Below, piece after piece: positions 31,269 to 44,983 of a stretch of DNA of 64,000 bases (position 1 is the first letter of the stretch; the number at the start of each line of letters is the position of its first letter). Location: the NCBI GenBank assembly GCA_025728475.1, contig JAOBJN010000001.1, forward strand, positions 124,001 through 188,000, read 5' to 3'. The notes under the pieces were generated by a model. That model did no database searches and was not told where the DNA came from. It saw only the letters and a program-made list of their open reading frames with translations. The translations under genes were made by a program, and so were the position numbers. Source of the stretch: Candidatus Lightella neohaematopini (GTDB lineage Bacteria; Pseudomonadota; Gammaproteobacteria; Enterobacterales; Enterobacteriaceae).

Positions 31269-33014
31269 TTAATTATACTGTATATGACACATTTGCGCAT
31301 ATAATCCCTGGCTACTAATTAACTTTTTATGATTACCTCTTTCAATTATTTTACCATTTTTTATAACTAATATTTCATCAACATCTTCAATAGTAGATAA
31401 ACGATGTGCAATAATTAATAATGTACAATTCTTTTTTAAAACATGTAAAGCTTGTTGTATATTTAATTCTGTTTTTACATCTAAAGCAGATGTAGCCTCA
31501 TCAAGAATAATAATTGAACTATTTTTTAAAAATGCTCTAGCAATTGCAATACATTGTCTTTGACCACTAGACAATAAAATGCCATTCTCACCAATTATAG
31601 TATCTAAACCATCATCCATATTTTTAACAAAATCCATAACATAAGCCATATCAGCAACAATTTCTATTTGTTTTCTAGAACATAAATTTTTATTAGCATA
31701 ACTAATATTATTAGCAATAGTATCATTAAAAAGATATATATTTTGTGATATTAATGATATTTGATTTCTTAATGAAGAAATATTATAATCATAGAGATTA
31801 GTTCCATCTATAGTAATGCTACCAGATTCTATATTGTAAAAACGAGTTAATAAATAAGCAATAGTTGATTTACCTGCACCAGAATGTCCAACCAAAGCTA
31901 CTTTACTTCCAGCAGGTATGTTAAAAGTAATATTATACAATGATGGATTGTTATTAGTTGGATATGTAAATGTTACATCATTAAAAATTATATTTCCTTC
32001 AATATTTTTTGTATAAATTATTGGATGATTATTTTCACTTTTAATATCTAAAATAGAAAATATTGTTTTACAGGCTGTCATACCTTTCTGAAATTGAGTA
32101 TTAATATTAGTTAGTGATTTTATTGGTCGTATTAATGCAATCATAGAAGAAAATACAACAGTAATAGTACCAGCAGTAATAGTTTTTGATATTATTGGAA
32201 AACTTATAATGTATAATATAGTAGCTAAAGCTAATGATGTGATTAATTGTATTAATATATCTGATAAAGAAGCAGTAATTACCATTTTTATTTCTTGTTG
32301 TCTCATAAAATTACTAACATAGTAAAATCTTTTATTTTCTATATTTTGGCCTCCATACATTAATATTTCTTTATGTCCTTTAAGCATTTGTTCAGTACTA
32401 TGGATTACTTGTTCCATAGCATATTGCATTTCTTTACTAATAATTTTAGATTTGTTAGAAACAAATTTATTAGTTAAAAAAATACATGGAGTTAATACTA
32501 GTAAAATTGTAGATAATAATGGACTATAATAAAACATCATGCAACATAATAGCATAATTAGTGTGCCATCACGAATAATATTAATTAGTACACTAGAAGA
32601 GGTAGCAGCAACTTGTTCCGCTACATAAGTAATATAAGATAACAATTTGCTAGTTGGTTTAGTATCAAAAAATGATACCGGCATACTCATAATATGAGTA
32701 AATAGCATTTTTCTAATATTCATTACAATTTTACTAGATACCCATACTATACAATAATTAGCAATAAAATTACTACCACTACGTAATAATGATAGTCCAA
32801 TTATAGTGAATGGTACCCACCATATTATAGAACTGTTGTTAGTAATAACAAAGCTGTGATCAAAAATTGGTTTTAACAATGATATCATATAAGCATTACT
32901 AATTGCACTAACAACTAATGCAATCATTGCAATTACTAATTTAATTTTAAATGGATAAACCATACACCAAAATCGGCTAAATGTTTGCCATGTGGTAGTA
33001 TTATTTTTTAACAT
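31269..33014 (-). CDS. msbA: Lipid A flippase MsbA (ABC transporter)
   Basis: Homodimeric ABC exporter that flips lipid A-core across the inner membrane. The protein is 581 residues (E. coli 582). Six membrane segments lie in the first ~320 residues, then the nucleotide-binding domain with Walker A GHSGAGKST, the signature LSSGQRQ, Walker B IIILDEATSALD and the switch His in IIAHRLSTI. The signature motif has Ser in place of the usual first Gly (LSGGQ), which may alter ATPase activity but is tolerated in some transporters. ycaI and ihfB, upstream in E. coli, are missing. Confidence 0.97.
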   Translation of the reverse strand: MLKNNTTTWQTFSRFWCMVYPFKIKLVIAMIALVVSAISNAYMISLLKPIFDHSFVITNNSSIIWWVPFTIIGLSLLRSGSNFIANYCIVWVSSKIVMNIRKMLFTHIMSMPVSFFDTKPTSKLLSYITYVAEQVAATSSSVLINIIRDGTLIMLLCCMMFYYSPLLSTILLVLTPCIFLTNKFVSNKSKIISKEMQYAMEQVIHSTEQMLKGHKEILMYGGQNIENKRFYYVSNFMRQQEIKMVITASLSDILIQLITSLALATILYIISFPIISKTITAGTITVVFSSMIALIRPIKSLTNINTQFQKGMTACKTIFSILDIKSENNHPIIYTKNIEGNIIFNDVTFTYPTNNNPSLYNITFNIPAGSKVALVGHSGAGKSTIAYLLTRFYNIESGSITIDGTNLYDYNISSLRNQISLISQNIYLFNDTIANNISYANKNLCSRKQIEIVADMAYVMDFVKNMDDGLDTIIGENGILLSSGQRQCIAIARAFLKNSSIIILDEATSALDVKTELNIQQALHVLKKNCTLLIIAHRLSTIEDVDEILVIKNGKIIERGNHKKLISSQGLYAQMCHIQYN

Positions 33015-33195
33015 TGATTAAATTTATATAAATATATAAATAATATATAAAAATATTAAAAAACATAGTGTTTAACTTTTTAAGTTAATTAATATTAATT
33101 ATATATATTTAAATACATCTTTTAACAAAACAGATAAATTATTATAATAGTTTAATTAAGTAAAAATCCTATGAATAAAAAATAAAAAATAATTT

Positions 33196-34866
33196 TTAAT
33201 CTTCTTTTGTAGCTGCTTTAAAAGCTTCTCTCATAGTATTAGAAAATTTATTATTGTTTTTTAATTCTTTATCTTGATTAACATCTCTTTTTTTATCCAA
33301 AATACCATGAGTATAATATACTACATTAATACGTCTATTTTTACGATCAATATTATCAACTTTTACTTTAATAGTATCACCAATATTTATACACATTAAA
33401 TTTTTAATATATTTAGCATCAGTACATTCATTAATATTTAAATATCCACTAACATTATTTATTAAATTTAAATTAATACCATTATTCTTATCTAAAGATC
33501 TTACTTTACCATTAATTATTTCGTTTCTGTAATTATTAAAAAAAATATTTAATGGATCTTCAGTTAATTGTTTTATACCCAAAGAAATACGTTCTCGTTC
33601 TGCATCCACTTGTAATACTAATGATTTAATTATATCACCTTTTTTATATTGTTGTATAACTCTAATATCTGTTTCCCATGATATATCGGACAAATGTATT
33701 AGACCATCAACACCACCATCTAATTCAATAAATATACCAAAATCAGTTATAGATTTTATTTTACCACTTACACAATCACCTTTATTATATAATGATGCAA
33801 AATTTTTCCACGGATTAATTTTACATTGTTTCATACCTAATGATATACGACGACGTTCATGATCAATATTTAAAATCATTACCTCAACTACATCATTAAT
33901 ATTAACTAATTTAGATGGATGAATATTTTTATTAGTCCAATCCATTTCAGAAATATGAACTAAACCTTCAATACCATGATCAATTTCTACAAAACATCCA
34001 TAGTCAGTTAAATTAGTAACTTTACCTCGTAAACGATTACCCTCTGAATATTTCTTTATTAATAGTAACCAAGGGTCATGTTTTAATTGTTTTAATCCTA
34101 AAGATACTCTAGTTTGTTCTTTATCAAATTTTAATATTTTGACAGTTATTTCTTCACCAAGTTTTATAATTTCACTAGGATGTCTAACTCTTTTCCAAGC
34201 TATATCAGTAATATGTAACAATCCATCAACACCACCAAGATCAATAAAAGCACCGTAATCTGTTAAATTTTTTACTATTCCTTTAACTATCATACCTTCT
34301 TGTAAATTAGATAGTAATTTTAATTTATAATTATTATATTCTAATTCTAAAATAGCTCTACGTGATACAACTATATTATTACGTTTTTTGTCTAATTTAA
34401 TTATTTTAAATTCTAATTCTTTACCCTCAAGGTTATTATCTTTAATAGGTTTAATGTCTACTAAAGAACCAGGTAAAAACGCACGTACTCCGTTTAACTC
34501 AACTGTAAAACCACCTTTTACTTTTCCACTTACTATACCAACAGTAGTACTAGTATTATTGTATATTTTTTCTAATTGATTCCATGCTTCTTGTTTTTTT
34601 GCTTTCTCTCTTGAAAGTAATGTTTCCCCTAATCCATTTTCTATATTATCTAACATAACATCTACTATATCACCAACTTTAATTTCTAGGTTACCATACA
34701 TATCATAAAATTGTTCTATTGGAATAGTAGCTTCTGATTTTAGATTAGCATCAACTAAAACTATATTTTTTGTAATTGATATTATTAATCCTTTAACAAT
34801 CATTCCAGAATAAATATGAATATTTTTTATAGATTTTTCAAATAATTGAGTAAAAGATTCTATCAT
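33196..34866 (-). CDS. rpsA: 30S ribosomal protein S1
   Basis: mRNA-binding protein required to initiate translation on weak Shine-Dalgarno leaders. The protein is 556 residues (E. coli 557) and contains six S1/OB-fold repeats; repeats 3-6 are nearly collinear with E. coli ([60 protein letters not shown]). Flanking cmk (upstream) and ihfB (downstream) are lost, leaving 277- and 181-base gaps (34867-35143 and 33015-33195) in which I recognise nothing. Confidence 0.97.
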   Translation of the reverse strand: MIESFTQLFEKSIKNIHIYSGMIVKGLIISITKNIVLVDANLKSEATIPIEQFYDMYGNLEIKVGDIVDVMLDNIENGLGETLLSREKAKKQEAWNQLEKIYNNTSTTVGIVSGKVKGGFTVELNGVRAFLPGSLVDIKPIKDNNLEGKELEFKIIKLDKKRNNIVVSRRAILELEYNNYKLKLLSNLQEGMIVKGIVKNLTDYGAFIDLGGVDGLLHITDIAWKRVRHPSEIIKLGEEITVKILKFDKEQTRVSLGLKQLKHDPWLLLIKKYSEGNRLRGKVTNLTDYGCFVEIDHGIEGLVHISEMDWTNKNIHPSKLVNINDVVEVMILNIDHERRRISLGMKQCKINPWKNFASLYNKGDCVSGKIKSITDFGIFIELDGGVDGLIHLSDISWETDIRVIQQYKKGDIIKSLVLQVDAERERISLGIKQLTEDPLNIFFNNYRNEIINGKVRSLDKNNGINLNLINNVSGYLNINECTDAKYIKNLMCINIGDTIKVKVDNIDRKNRRINVVYYTHGILDKKRDVNQDKELKNNNKFSNTMREAFKAATKED

Positions 34867-35143
34867 ATGTAAACTTAATTTTATTAACTAATATTTAAGT
34901 ATCCTTTCTTAAAGAATAGTAGGTTAATATTATTATCTGTTGTCCAATAACGAGATACTATTTTATTTTATATAAAATCTATGTAAATTAGAAATTATGA
35001 TATTAATATTTAAATAATATAACAATATATGATATTACTTTATTACATTACATAATCAAAAATTAACATTAAACTAATATTTTTGCAACAAATACATAAT
35101 ATTTTAACGATTAATATATAATTTTATTAAAAATAATAAATTA

Positions 35144-36430
35144 TTATTTATTGTTATCATAACAATAAGATAAAAAATATTTAAAAAAATTAGGAAAACT
35201 TTTATTAACACAACTAGGATTAATAATAGTAATTTTAACTTTAGCTAAAATCATTAAAGTAAAACACATTGCTATACGATGATCATTATAAGTATTAATT
35301 ATTACATATTTATTTAATTTTTTTTGAGGTACAATAGTTATGCTATTTTGATCACTAATTACTTTAACACCCAATTTAATTAATTCATTTGTCATAGCAG
35401 TAATACGATTAGTTTCTTTGATACTCCAATTTGATATATTATATAATTTTGTTGTTCCAATAGCAAAAATAGCAATTATTGCTACTGTCATAGCTACATC
35501 AGGTATATTCTTGCAATTAATATTCATTGAATATAATCTATTTGCTCCAATACATTTAATGTAATTACTACCTAGTAGTATATTAGCTCCCATTTTATTT
35601 AAAATATTTAAAAATTTTATATCACCTTGAATACTGTTATGATTAATGTTATTGATCAATATTGCATTATTACTAATTATAGATGCTGCTAAAAAGTAAG
35701 AAGCATGTGTTACATCTCCTTCTATAATATAATTTCCAGGAGAGTAATAGTGTTGCTTTCCAATAATATAAAAATACTTATAATTATAATTAATAACTTG
35801 TACGCCAAAAATCTTCATTATATTAATAGTCATATCAATATATGGTTTAGAAATTATATTGTTTTTTACTATAATGGTAGTATTATAATCTGCTAATGGA
35901 GCTAACATAAGTAGAGCACTAATAAATTGACTAGACATATTACCAATAATATTAATTTTTCCTCCAATAAATCCTCCTAAGATTATTGGTAATTTATGAT
36001 TTTTTAAAATAAATTTTGCTCCACCTTGTTGTAAAGCATTTATTAATGGTTTAATAGGACGATGATTTATATATGGTGAACCAGTTAATATAATATGTTT
36101 ATTACCTAAACATAACATAGCTAATAAAAATCTCATTAAAGCTCCAGACTGTCCTAAAAATATAGATAATTTATTTACATTATAAAAACTATTACCTAAT
36201 CCAAAAATTGTACATGATGTGTTATTTTTAAATAAATAATATCTTACACCTAATTTTTTTAAAGCAATTAATGTATATTTAATATCATCACTATATAGCA
36301 AATTATATATATGAGTGATACCCATAGACTGAGCTGCTAATAGTAATACTCTAATAGAAATACTTTTTGATCCAGGTAAGTTAATATAACCACCAAAAAA
36401 ATTACTAGAATTAATAGTTAAATAGTTCAT
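35144..36430 (-). CDS. aroA: 3-phosphoshikimate 1-carboxyvinyltransferase (EPSP synthase)
   Basis: Sixth shikimate-pathway step, transferring enolpyruvate from PEP to shikimate-3-phosphate, toward chorismate. The protein is 428 residues (E. coli 427). LPGSKSISIR at the N-terminus, the catalytic pair in IPDVAMT and IKETNR, and NTYNDHRIAM are present. The PEP-loop motif, LGNAGTAMRP in E. coli, reads LGQSGALMRF, and the N-terminal N of SxSNR is I, so the active-site periphery is diverged while the core charged residues are retained. Eight bases from glyS. Together with aroE it indicates an aromatic pathway. Confidence 0.95.
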   Translation of the reverse strand: MNYLTINSSNFFGGYINLPGSKSISIRVLLLAAQSMGITHIYNLLYSDDIKYTLIALKKLGVRYYLFKNNTSCTIFGLGNSFYNVNKLSIFLGQSGALMRFLLAMLCLGNKHIILTGSPYINHRPIKPLINALQQGGAKFILKNHKLPIILGGFIGGKINIIGNMSSQFISALLMLAPLADYNTTIIVKNNIISKPYIDMTINIMKIFGVQVINYNYKYFYIIGKQHYYSPGNYIIEGDVTHASYFLAASIISNNAILINNINHNSIQGDIKFLNILNKMGANILLGSNYIKCIGANRLYSMNINCKNIPDVAMTVAIIAIFAIGTTKLYNISNWSIKETNRITAMTNELIKLGVKVISDQNSITIVPQKKLNKYVIINTYNDHRIAMCFTLMILAKVKITIINPSCVNKSFPNFFKYFLSYCYDNNK

Positions 36431-36438
36431 ACTAATAA

Positions 36439-38478
36439 TTACAATTTTTTGTTAAAAAAATTAGCTAATAAAGATAAATCAATTACTTTTAATAACAAAT
36501 CACAACAATTATTCATTAATAATAAACGATTTAATGTAATTAAATCATCAGATACTATAATTTGTACTGTGTCAATAAATTTATTTATTACATTACATAA
36601 TCTTGTTAATTTAATTAATATTTGATAATATTTTTTCTCTATAATAAATTTTTTTATGATTTGTTTTGTGTTTTCTAAATAATAGAATAAATTAATTTCT
36701 ACACTATTTTTTAAAGGTGAATATTTAAAATTATTGTTTGTTTTAAATGAATGTTTATTTAAAAAATTAATTAATCTTTTATAGGTTGAAATTAGTATTT
36801 TTGATTTATCTAATTTTATAAATTTATTAACATCAATTATTATTTTATTTAAATTTACTAAATTAGTATTGTTTTTTATTAATAAGATATTAATTATCTT
36901 TTCATCAAAACCATTCTTTTTATACCAAAATCGTAAACGATTAAATATAAATTTAGTAATATTTATGACTAAAGATTCTTTGTTTTGATTAAAATTATTA
37001 TTATCATAAGTTATTATGGAATATTCTATTAATTTTTTAATATCTATATATAATTCATTTTTTATTATTATTTGTATTATATTAATTGCAGCTCTACGTA
37101 ACGCAAATGGATCTTTACTACCAGTAGGTAATTTATTAATTCCAAAAAATCCAACTATATTATCTATAGAATTTGCTATAATTAATATGCATGATATTTT
37201 ATTTATTAATAAATTACTATTTATATGATAAACATATTGTTCTTTTTGTGCTTTGATTACGTCTAAAATTTCATTATCTAATGAAGCATAATACATACCA
37301 ATTATTCCTTTTGTATTATTAAACTCCTTTACCATACTAGTAGCTAAATCACATTTTGATATTATTGCAGCTCTGGCTACCCAAGTAATATTAACGCCAA
37401 TTAGATATGCTATGTAAGATGATATTTGTTGTAGTCTGTAACTTTTATCAAACATTGATCCTAACTTAGTATGAAATGAAATATTTTTTAAATTAATTAA
37501 ATAATCAACTAATTTTTTTTTACGATCTTGAACAAAAAAGAATTCGGCATCTTTTAAACGATTATTAATTACATTATTATTATCTTTTATTATTATATGA
37601 CTACTATTAGAAATAGTATTAGTAGCTAATATATAATATTTTGATAAATTACCATTATTATGATATATAGGAAAACATTTTTGTATGTCTTGAATTATAT
37701 GTATTAATATTTCTGATGGTAAAAAAAGAAATTTTGTTTTAAACGAACCAACTAATAATTTTGGCCATTCTGTTATTGCTGTAATTTCTTCTAATAGTTT
37801 AGGATTTATATTGACGTAACCATTTAATTTAATTGTAATATTTTTTATTTGATTTAAAATAATATATTTACGTTTATTAAAATCAGCTATTACTTTATTA
37901 TTCATTAATATTTTCGGATATTGATTAGCAAATTTTATATTAATATTATTTAATCTCATAAATTTGTGACCATAAATAATATTATTGCTATTAATACCAA
38001 ATATTGTTCCGTTAATTAAATAATTATCTAACAAAACAGTAATATTATTAATTGGACGAACAAAATACATATTATTACTATCCCAACGCATCATATTTGG
38101 TACTTTAATATTATTGATTGCCGTATGTACTATAGCAAATAGTATATTTGTTATAAAATATTTACTACGTAATTCATACTTATTAGTTAAAATATAACTA
38201 ACATAATTAAAAATATTACTATTGATATTGCATTTATTTTTAGCTAATTTGTATATTAGTAAAAAGTACTTACTATTTATTATATTTTTTAATGAAAAGA
38301 TATTTATCAATACTATAATTGCTAATCTTCTAGAAGAAAAAAATTTTATTATTTTTATATATTTAATATTAAATTTATTTAATTCACAAGAAATATTATT
38401 AGTTAATTTATTAACTAACGTAGTTAGTATATTCGATGGTAAATCTTCTGTACCTATTTCAATTAATAAACTGTTCAT
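36439..38478 (-). CDS. glyS: Glycyl-tRNA synthetase beta subunit
   Basis: Beta chain of the alpha2beta2 bacterial GlyRS, supplying tRNA binding and editing functions. The protein is 679 residues (E. coli 689). Conserved stretches include LLIEIGTEDLPS at the start, ITEWPKLLVGSF, FFVQDRKKKL, CDLATSMVKEF and LPTGSKDPFALRRAAINII. It starts 1 base after the glyQ stop. The anticodon-binding C-terminal part is Asn/Ile-rich and diverged but continuous. Confidence 0.95.
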   Translation of the reverse strand: MNSLLIEIGTEDLPSNILTTLVNKLTNNISCELNKFNIKYIKIIKFFSSRRLAIIVLINIFSLKNIINSKYFLLIYKLAKNKCNINSNIFNYVSYILTNKYELRSKYFITNILFAIVHTAINNIKVPNMMRWDSNNMYFVRPINNITVLLDNYLINGTIFGINSNNIIYGHKFMRLNNINIKFANQYPKILMNNKVIADFNKRKYIILNQIKNITIKLNGYVNINPKLLEEITAITEWPKLLVGSFKTKFLFLPSEILIHIIQDIQKCFPIYHNNGNLSKYYILATNTISNSSHIIIKDNNNVINNRLKDAEFFFVQDRKKKLVDYLINLKNISFHTKLGSMFDKSYRLQQISSYIAYLIGVNITWVARAAIISKCDLATSMVKEFNNTKGIIGMYYASLDNEILDVIKAQKEQYVYHINSNLLINKISCILIIANSIDNIVGFFGINKLPTGSKDPFALRRAAINIIQIIIKNELYIDIKKLIEYSIITYDNNNFNQNKESLVINITKFIFNRLRFWYKKNGFDEKIINILLIKNNTNLVNLNKIIIDVNKFIKLDKSKILISTYKRLINFLNKHSFKTNNNFKYSPLKNSVEINLFYYLENTKQIIKKFIIEKKYYQILIKLTRLCNVINKFIDTVQIIVSDDLITLNRLLLMNNCCDLLLKVIDLSLLANFFNKKL

Positions 38479-38479
38479 T

Positions 38480-39391
38480 TTATTTGTTATTCATAATATT
38501 TATCACTTTACACATAGGAAAATTAATATTTTTACGATATTCCAAATAAGTTTTGGCAATTTTTTTAGATAAATTACGAATTCTTAATATAAAGTCTTGT
38601 CTTTCTAGTGAAGAAATAACATTAGATGCATCTAATATATTAAAAATATGTATAATTTTTATGACTAATTCATATGCTGGTAATACTAATGGATTATTTA
38701 AAATAATTAATTTATTTATTTCTTTCTCGTAATGAATAAATGATCGCAAGAGAAAATTTTTATTAATATATTCAAAATAATATTTACAATTTTCCACTTC
38801 ATTTTGATAAAACATATCCTTGTAAAATAAAGTACCTCTTTTATTATTACTCCACACTATATCATAAACATTATCTACTTTTTGTATACACATAGCTAAA
38901 CGTTCTAATCCATATGTAATTTCCCCCATTATCGGATTACATTCTAAACCACCAATTTTTTGTAAGTATGTAATTTGTGTTATTTCCATACCATTAAACC
39001 AAACTTCCCAACCTAATCCATGAGCACCTAGTGTTGGATGTTCCCAGTTATCTTCAATAAACTTTATATCATTATTAATTAAATCTAATTTTAGTGCTTT
39101 TAGAGACTTAATATATAATTCTTGTAATTTATTTGAAGATGGTTTTAATATTACTTGAAACTGATAATATTGTAATAGTCTATTATTACTGATCCCGTAT
39201 CTACCATCTGATGGTCTACGAGAAACTTGTACATAAGCTGCAAAAATAGGTTCTGGACCTATCGCTCTTAGATAAGTTATAGGATGTAATGTACCAGCTC
39301 CTACCTCTATATCAATTGGTTGAGCTATAATACAACCATAATTAATCCAAAATTTTTGTAAATCAAAAATAATATCTTGAAATGATTTCAT
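38480..39391 (-). CDS. glyQ: Glycyl-tRNA synthetase alpha subunit
   Basis: Catalytic class II chain of GlyRS. The protein is 303 residues (E. coli 303). Landmarks: [17 protein letters not shown], the long conserved block [51 protein letters not shown] and [10 protein letters not shown]. It is divergent from the following AI-2E-family gene, with 190 bases between starts. Confidence 0.98.
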   Translation of the reverse strand: MKSFQDIIFDLQKFWINYGCIIAQPIDIEVGAGTLHPITYLRAIGPEPIFAAYVQVSRRPSDGRYGISNNRLLQYYQFQVILKPSSNKLQELYIKSLKALKLDLINNDIKFIEDNWEHPTLGAHGLGWEVWFNGMEITQITYLQKIGGLECNPIMGEITYGLERLAMCIQKVDNVYDIVWSNNKRGTLFYKDMFYQNEVENCKYYFEYINKNFLLRSFIHYEKEINKLIILNNPLVLPAYELVIKIIHIFNILDASNVISSLERQDFILRIRNLSKKIAKTYLEYRKNINFPMCKVINIMNNK

Positions 39392-39581
39392 ATTTATGAT
39401 TTATATTACGTGTAATTGGATAACCACTAATATTATAGTATAATACTTAAAGTTATTTTTTTATAATTAAATTATACACAATACTAAATCTAGTATCTAA
39501 TTGTTAGATTATTAGTTTATTATACTAACTATACTTAATAAGTAATTTTATTAAAAGTTAATTATTCATAAATTTTATAAA

Positions 39582-40580
39582 ATGTCTACTAATAAAACAA
39601 TATTAAAAATTTTTTCTTATATACTAGTATTTTTATTTATTATTATTATTATACCATTACATTTATTTCCCGGATTTATATCTGGTTTTATTTCATATGA
39701 ATTAATTATATTTTTTACTCCTTGGTTTAGATATATATTTATAAATAAAGCTAGACTAGCCGTAGTAATTTTATTAATAACTATTATATTAATACTAATA
39801 ACACTATTAATCATTAATTTAATTAATTTATTAACTTCAGATTTTCAACATGATTTAAATATTATTAATAATATTAATTACATATTACTAAATATAAAAA
39901 ATCATATTCCTAAATTTTTATTATTATTTTTACCTAATAATATTGAAGATTTAAAAAATAAAATTATTCTATTACTAGAATCGAATTTAATTATTATAAG
40001 AGATATGATACGTATAGTTATACGTATTTTATTAACAATTTTTATAGGTATTATTATAGGTGCAATAATATCTTTAAATAAACCAAATAATAATCATTCA
40101 TATTTTATTAATCAACTAAATAAACGTATATATTTTTTATCACTAGCATTTCATAATATTATTATTGCACAAGTACGCATATCGTTAGTTAATACTTTAT
40201 TAACTTCTATTATGATTATTATCATTCTACCAAGTTTTGGTATATTTGTACCATCAAGAAAAATACTAATTATTAGTACTTTTTTATTAGGTTTAATACC
40301 TATTATTGGTAATTTAATTTCTAATATAGTAATTATTTTTTCATCTTTATCAGTTTCTTTAACCGTTGGAGTAATTATCTTAATTTATTTAATTTTTATT
40401 CACAAACTTGAATATGTGTTAAATGCTGAAATAGTTGGTCAAAGAACTAACACTAAATCATGGGAATTAATATTAGTAATGTTACTTTTAGAATCAATTT
40501 TTGGACTAAATGGGCTAATAGCAGCTCCGATATATTATGCATACTTAAAATATGAATTAAAGAATATCAAAATAATATAA
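39582..40580 (+). CDS. AI-2E family transporter-like membrane protein
   Basis: Polytopic inner-membrane protein of 332 residues with about eight hydrophobic segments (residues 10-35, 55-85, 145-165, 200-225, 235-255, 260-285, 300-325 are the clearest). The C-terminal region IHKLEYVLNAEIVGQRTNTKSWELI ... GLNGLIAAPIYYAYLK is characteristic of the YdiK/YhhT/PerM (AI-2E transporter) family. I cannot tell which E. coli paralogue it descends from. Substrates in this family are poorly known; autoinducer, osmolyte or Na+/H+ exchange have been proposed for members. Retention of such a protein when most transporters are lost suggests a host-interface role, which is inference. Confidence 0.8.
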   Translation: MSTNKTILKIFSYILVFLFIIIIIPLHLFPGFISGFISYELIIFFTPWFRYIFINKARLAVVILLITIILILITLLIINLINLLTSDFQHDLNIINNINYILLNIKNHIPKFLLLFLPNNIEDLKNKIILLLESNLIIIRDMIRIVIRILLTIFIGIIIGAIISLNKPNNNHSYFINQLNKRIYFLSLAFHNIIIAQVRISLVNTLLTSIMIIIILPSFGIFVPSRKILIISTFLLGLIPIIGNLISNIVIIFSSLSVSLTVGVIILIYLIFIHKLEYVLNAEIVGQRTNTKSWELILVMLLLESIFGLNGLIAAPIYYAYLKYELKNIKII

Positions 40581-40582
40581 CA

Positions 40583-40615
40583 AAACTAGCTTTATAGTTA
40601 AAATAAAGCTAGTTT
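40583..40615. terminator. Bidirectional terminator hairpin between AI-2E-family gene and ibpA
   Basis: A perfect 12-base inverted repeat, AAACTAGCTTTA (40583-40594) and TAAAGCTAGTTT (40604-40615), with a 9-base loop. It lies between convergent stops and has A/T tails on both sides, so it can stop transcription from both genes. Confidence 0.8.
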
Positions 40616-40626
40616 ATAGTATAAAT

Positions 40627-41043
40627 TTACTGTTTGTTAATAATAATTCTACGAGGTTGTAATGATTCTGGAATTTGTCTAACTAAATTAATACTAAGTA
40701 AACCATTACTAAACTCAGCATAATCTACTAACATATGTTCAGCTAAAGCAAAACTTAGAGAAAATTTTCTACAAATTAATCCCTGATATAAATAATGTAC
40801 CTGTTTATCTTCACATGTAGTAGGTTTACCCTTAATAGTTAATCTTGGTCCTTCAATTTCAACTATTAATTCATCTTCTTTAAATCCTGCTAATGCTAGT
40901 ACAATACGATAGTGATCCTCATCATATTTTTCAATATTATATGGAGGAAAATCAAAATTCTCTTGATCTATCTGTATATTACTAGCTAGTCTATCAAATC
41001 CTATCCATTGTTTTAATAAAGGAGAAAGATCATAATCGTGCAT
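40627..41043 (-). CDS. ibpA: Small heat shock protein IbpA (Hsp20)
   Basis: ATP-independent holdase that binds aggregates and hands clients to DnaK/DnaJ. The protein is 138 residues (E. coli 137). [15 protein letters not shown] at the N-terminus and the alpha-crystallin domain ([54 protein letters not shown]) match IbpA; the C-terminal RRIIIN provides the oligomerisation tail. I see no sigma-32 promoter in its upstream sequence. Confidence 0.95.
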   Translation of the reverse strand: MHDYDLSPLLKQWIGFDRLASNIQIDQENFDFPPYNIEKYDEDHYRIVLALAGFKEDELIVEIEGPRLTIKGKPTTCEDKQVHYLYQGLICRKFSLSFALAEHMLVDYAEFSNGLLSINLVRQIPESLQPRRIIINKQ

Positions 41044-41169
41044 ACTTTTTTCCTATTATATAAATAAATTATAAACAATAATTACACTATCGTATTGTAG
41101 TATAATCTATATAATTAATTATTTCTAGTAAAAATTTATAAACTTTTTAAACGAAAAATAAGATAATGT

Positions 41170-43599
<2,430 letters not shown>

Positions 43600-43731
43600 T
43601 TACTTATTTCAATAAACTAAATTAAAATAAATAATAAGATATTAATTATATTAATAGTAGTATTATTTCATATTTTAATTATTAAAAATATTAAAAATCA
43701 CAATTTTTTTTAACATAAAAATTAATAATTA

Positions 43732-44832
43732 TTAAATTTTTATAGGCATTATAACATAAGTTAATGATTGCTGGCTTATTGAGTTACTAATTTTTAGTAT
43801 ACCACTACTAGTAAATTTTAATGTTATTATTTTGCAATGTAATACATTTAATACATCTAGTATGTATATTGCGTTAAATGCAAATTCAATGTTCTTACCA
43901 TTATATGATATAATAATAATTTCTTTTGCTATTTCAAAATCTAAATTATTTGCTATTAACGTTAATTTATTTTTACTAATAATTAATTTAATACCATATG
44001 ATTTATCATTAATAATAGTTATTATCCTACTTAGAGCATTTTTTAATTCCATTAATTCTAAAGATATTTTAATATCTATATTCTTAGGTATAACATTAAT
44101 AAAATTAGGAAAGGTACCATCAATTAATTTAGAAGTAAACATATAATTATCAACTGATAATGATATACTATCGTCATTAAAAAATATATTAATTAAACAT
44201 TTATATTTATTTAACAATCTCATTAATTCTAATATTCCATTCCTTGGAATTATAATAGATATGTTTGATATATCAAAATTAATATTAATTGTACAAATTG
44301 ATAATCTATGTCCATTTGTAGATACAATATACATATTATTCGGTTCTATTTTAAATAACGTACCATTTAAATAATAACGAATATCTTGTTTAGCCATAGA
44401 AAAATAAGTACAAGATAAAGCATCAAGTAGAATATTACTAGGTAAAGTACAATAAATATTACTTTTTTTGTAATCAATTTTAGGAAATCCTTTATCTGGT
44501 AAAGTAGATAAAGAATACAAACTATTTTTAGTTTTAATAATTAACTTATTATCTTCTAAAGATATATTAACGATATTATTATTAGATAATTTTTTACAAA
44601 TATTATATAACTTCTTTATTGATACTGTTATTGTACCAACATTAATAATATTACAATTATCTACTTTAACTACAATTTCTACTTCTGTATTAGTTCTAAG
44701 AAATAATATATGATTATTAGAAACTTTAATTAAAACATTATTTAATATTGATAAAGACAAATTACTACTAGTTAAAGTATACAAATTTTGTAATAACTTT
44801 ATTAAGTTAATATTTTCTATACTAAATTTCAT
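43732..44832 (-). CDS. dnaN: DNA polymerase III beta subunit (sliding clamp)
   Basis: Ring-shaped processivity clamp. The protein is 366 residues, equal to E. coli. Three repeated domains can be followed: the N-terminal IENINLIKLLQ ... LSILNNVLIKV, the middle AKQDIRYYLNGTLF and VSTNGHRL, and the C-terminal FNAIYILDVLNVL ending in YVIMPIKI. It is divergent from rpmH by 151 bases; dnaA, expected here, is missing. Its sequence is strongly diverged compared with gyrB. Confidence 0.96.
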   Translation of the reverse strand: MKFSIENINLIKLLQNLYTLTSSNLSLSILNNVLIKVSNNHILFLRTNTEVEIVVKVDNCNIINVGTITVSIKKLYNICKKLSNNNIVNISLEDNKLIIKTKNSLYSLSTLPDKGFPKIDYKKSNIYCTLPSNILLDALSCTYFSMAKQDIRYYLNGTLFKIEPNNMYIVSTNGHRLSICTININFDISNISIIIPRNGILELMRLLNKYKCLINIFFNDDSISLSVDNYMFTSKLIDGTFPNFINVIPKNIDIKISLELMELKNALSRIITIINDKSYGIKLIISKNKLTLIANNLDFEIAKEIIIISYNGKNIEFAFNAIYILDVLNVLHCKIITLKFTSSGILKISNSISQQSLTYVIMPIKI

Positions 44833-44983
44833 TAATATTAAAATTATAATTTTACTAATGTTAATAAAAATAATTATTATATTTCTTAAACAAGCGTAAT
44901 ATTAAGTGCTATTATGATAACATACTTATTATAAAGATATATATTTTAATTGTTAAAAATAATTTTAAAATTAAGGAAAATTA

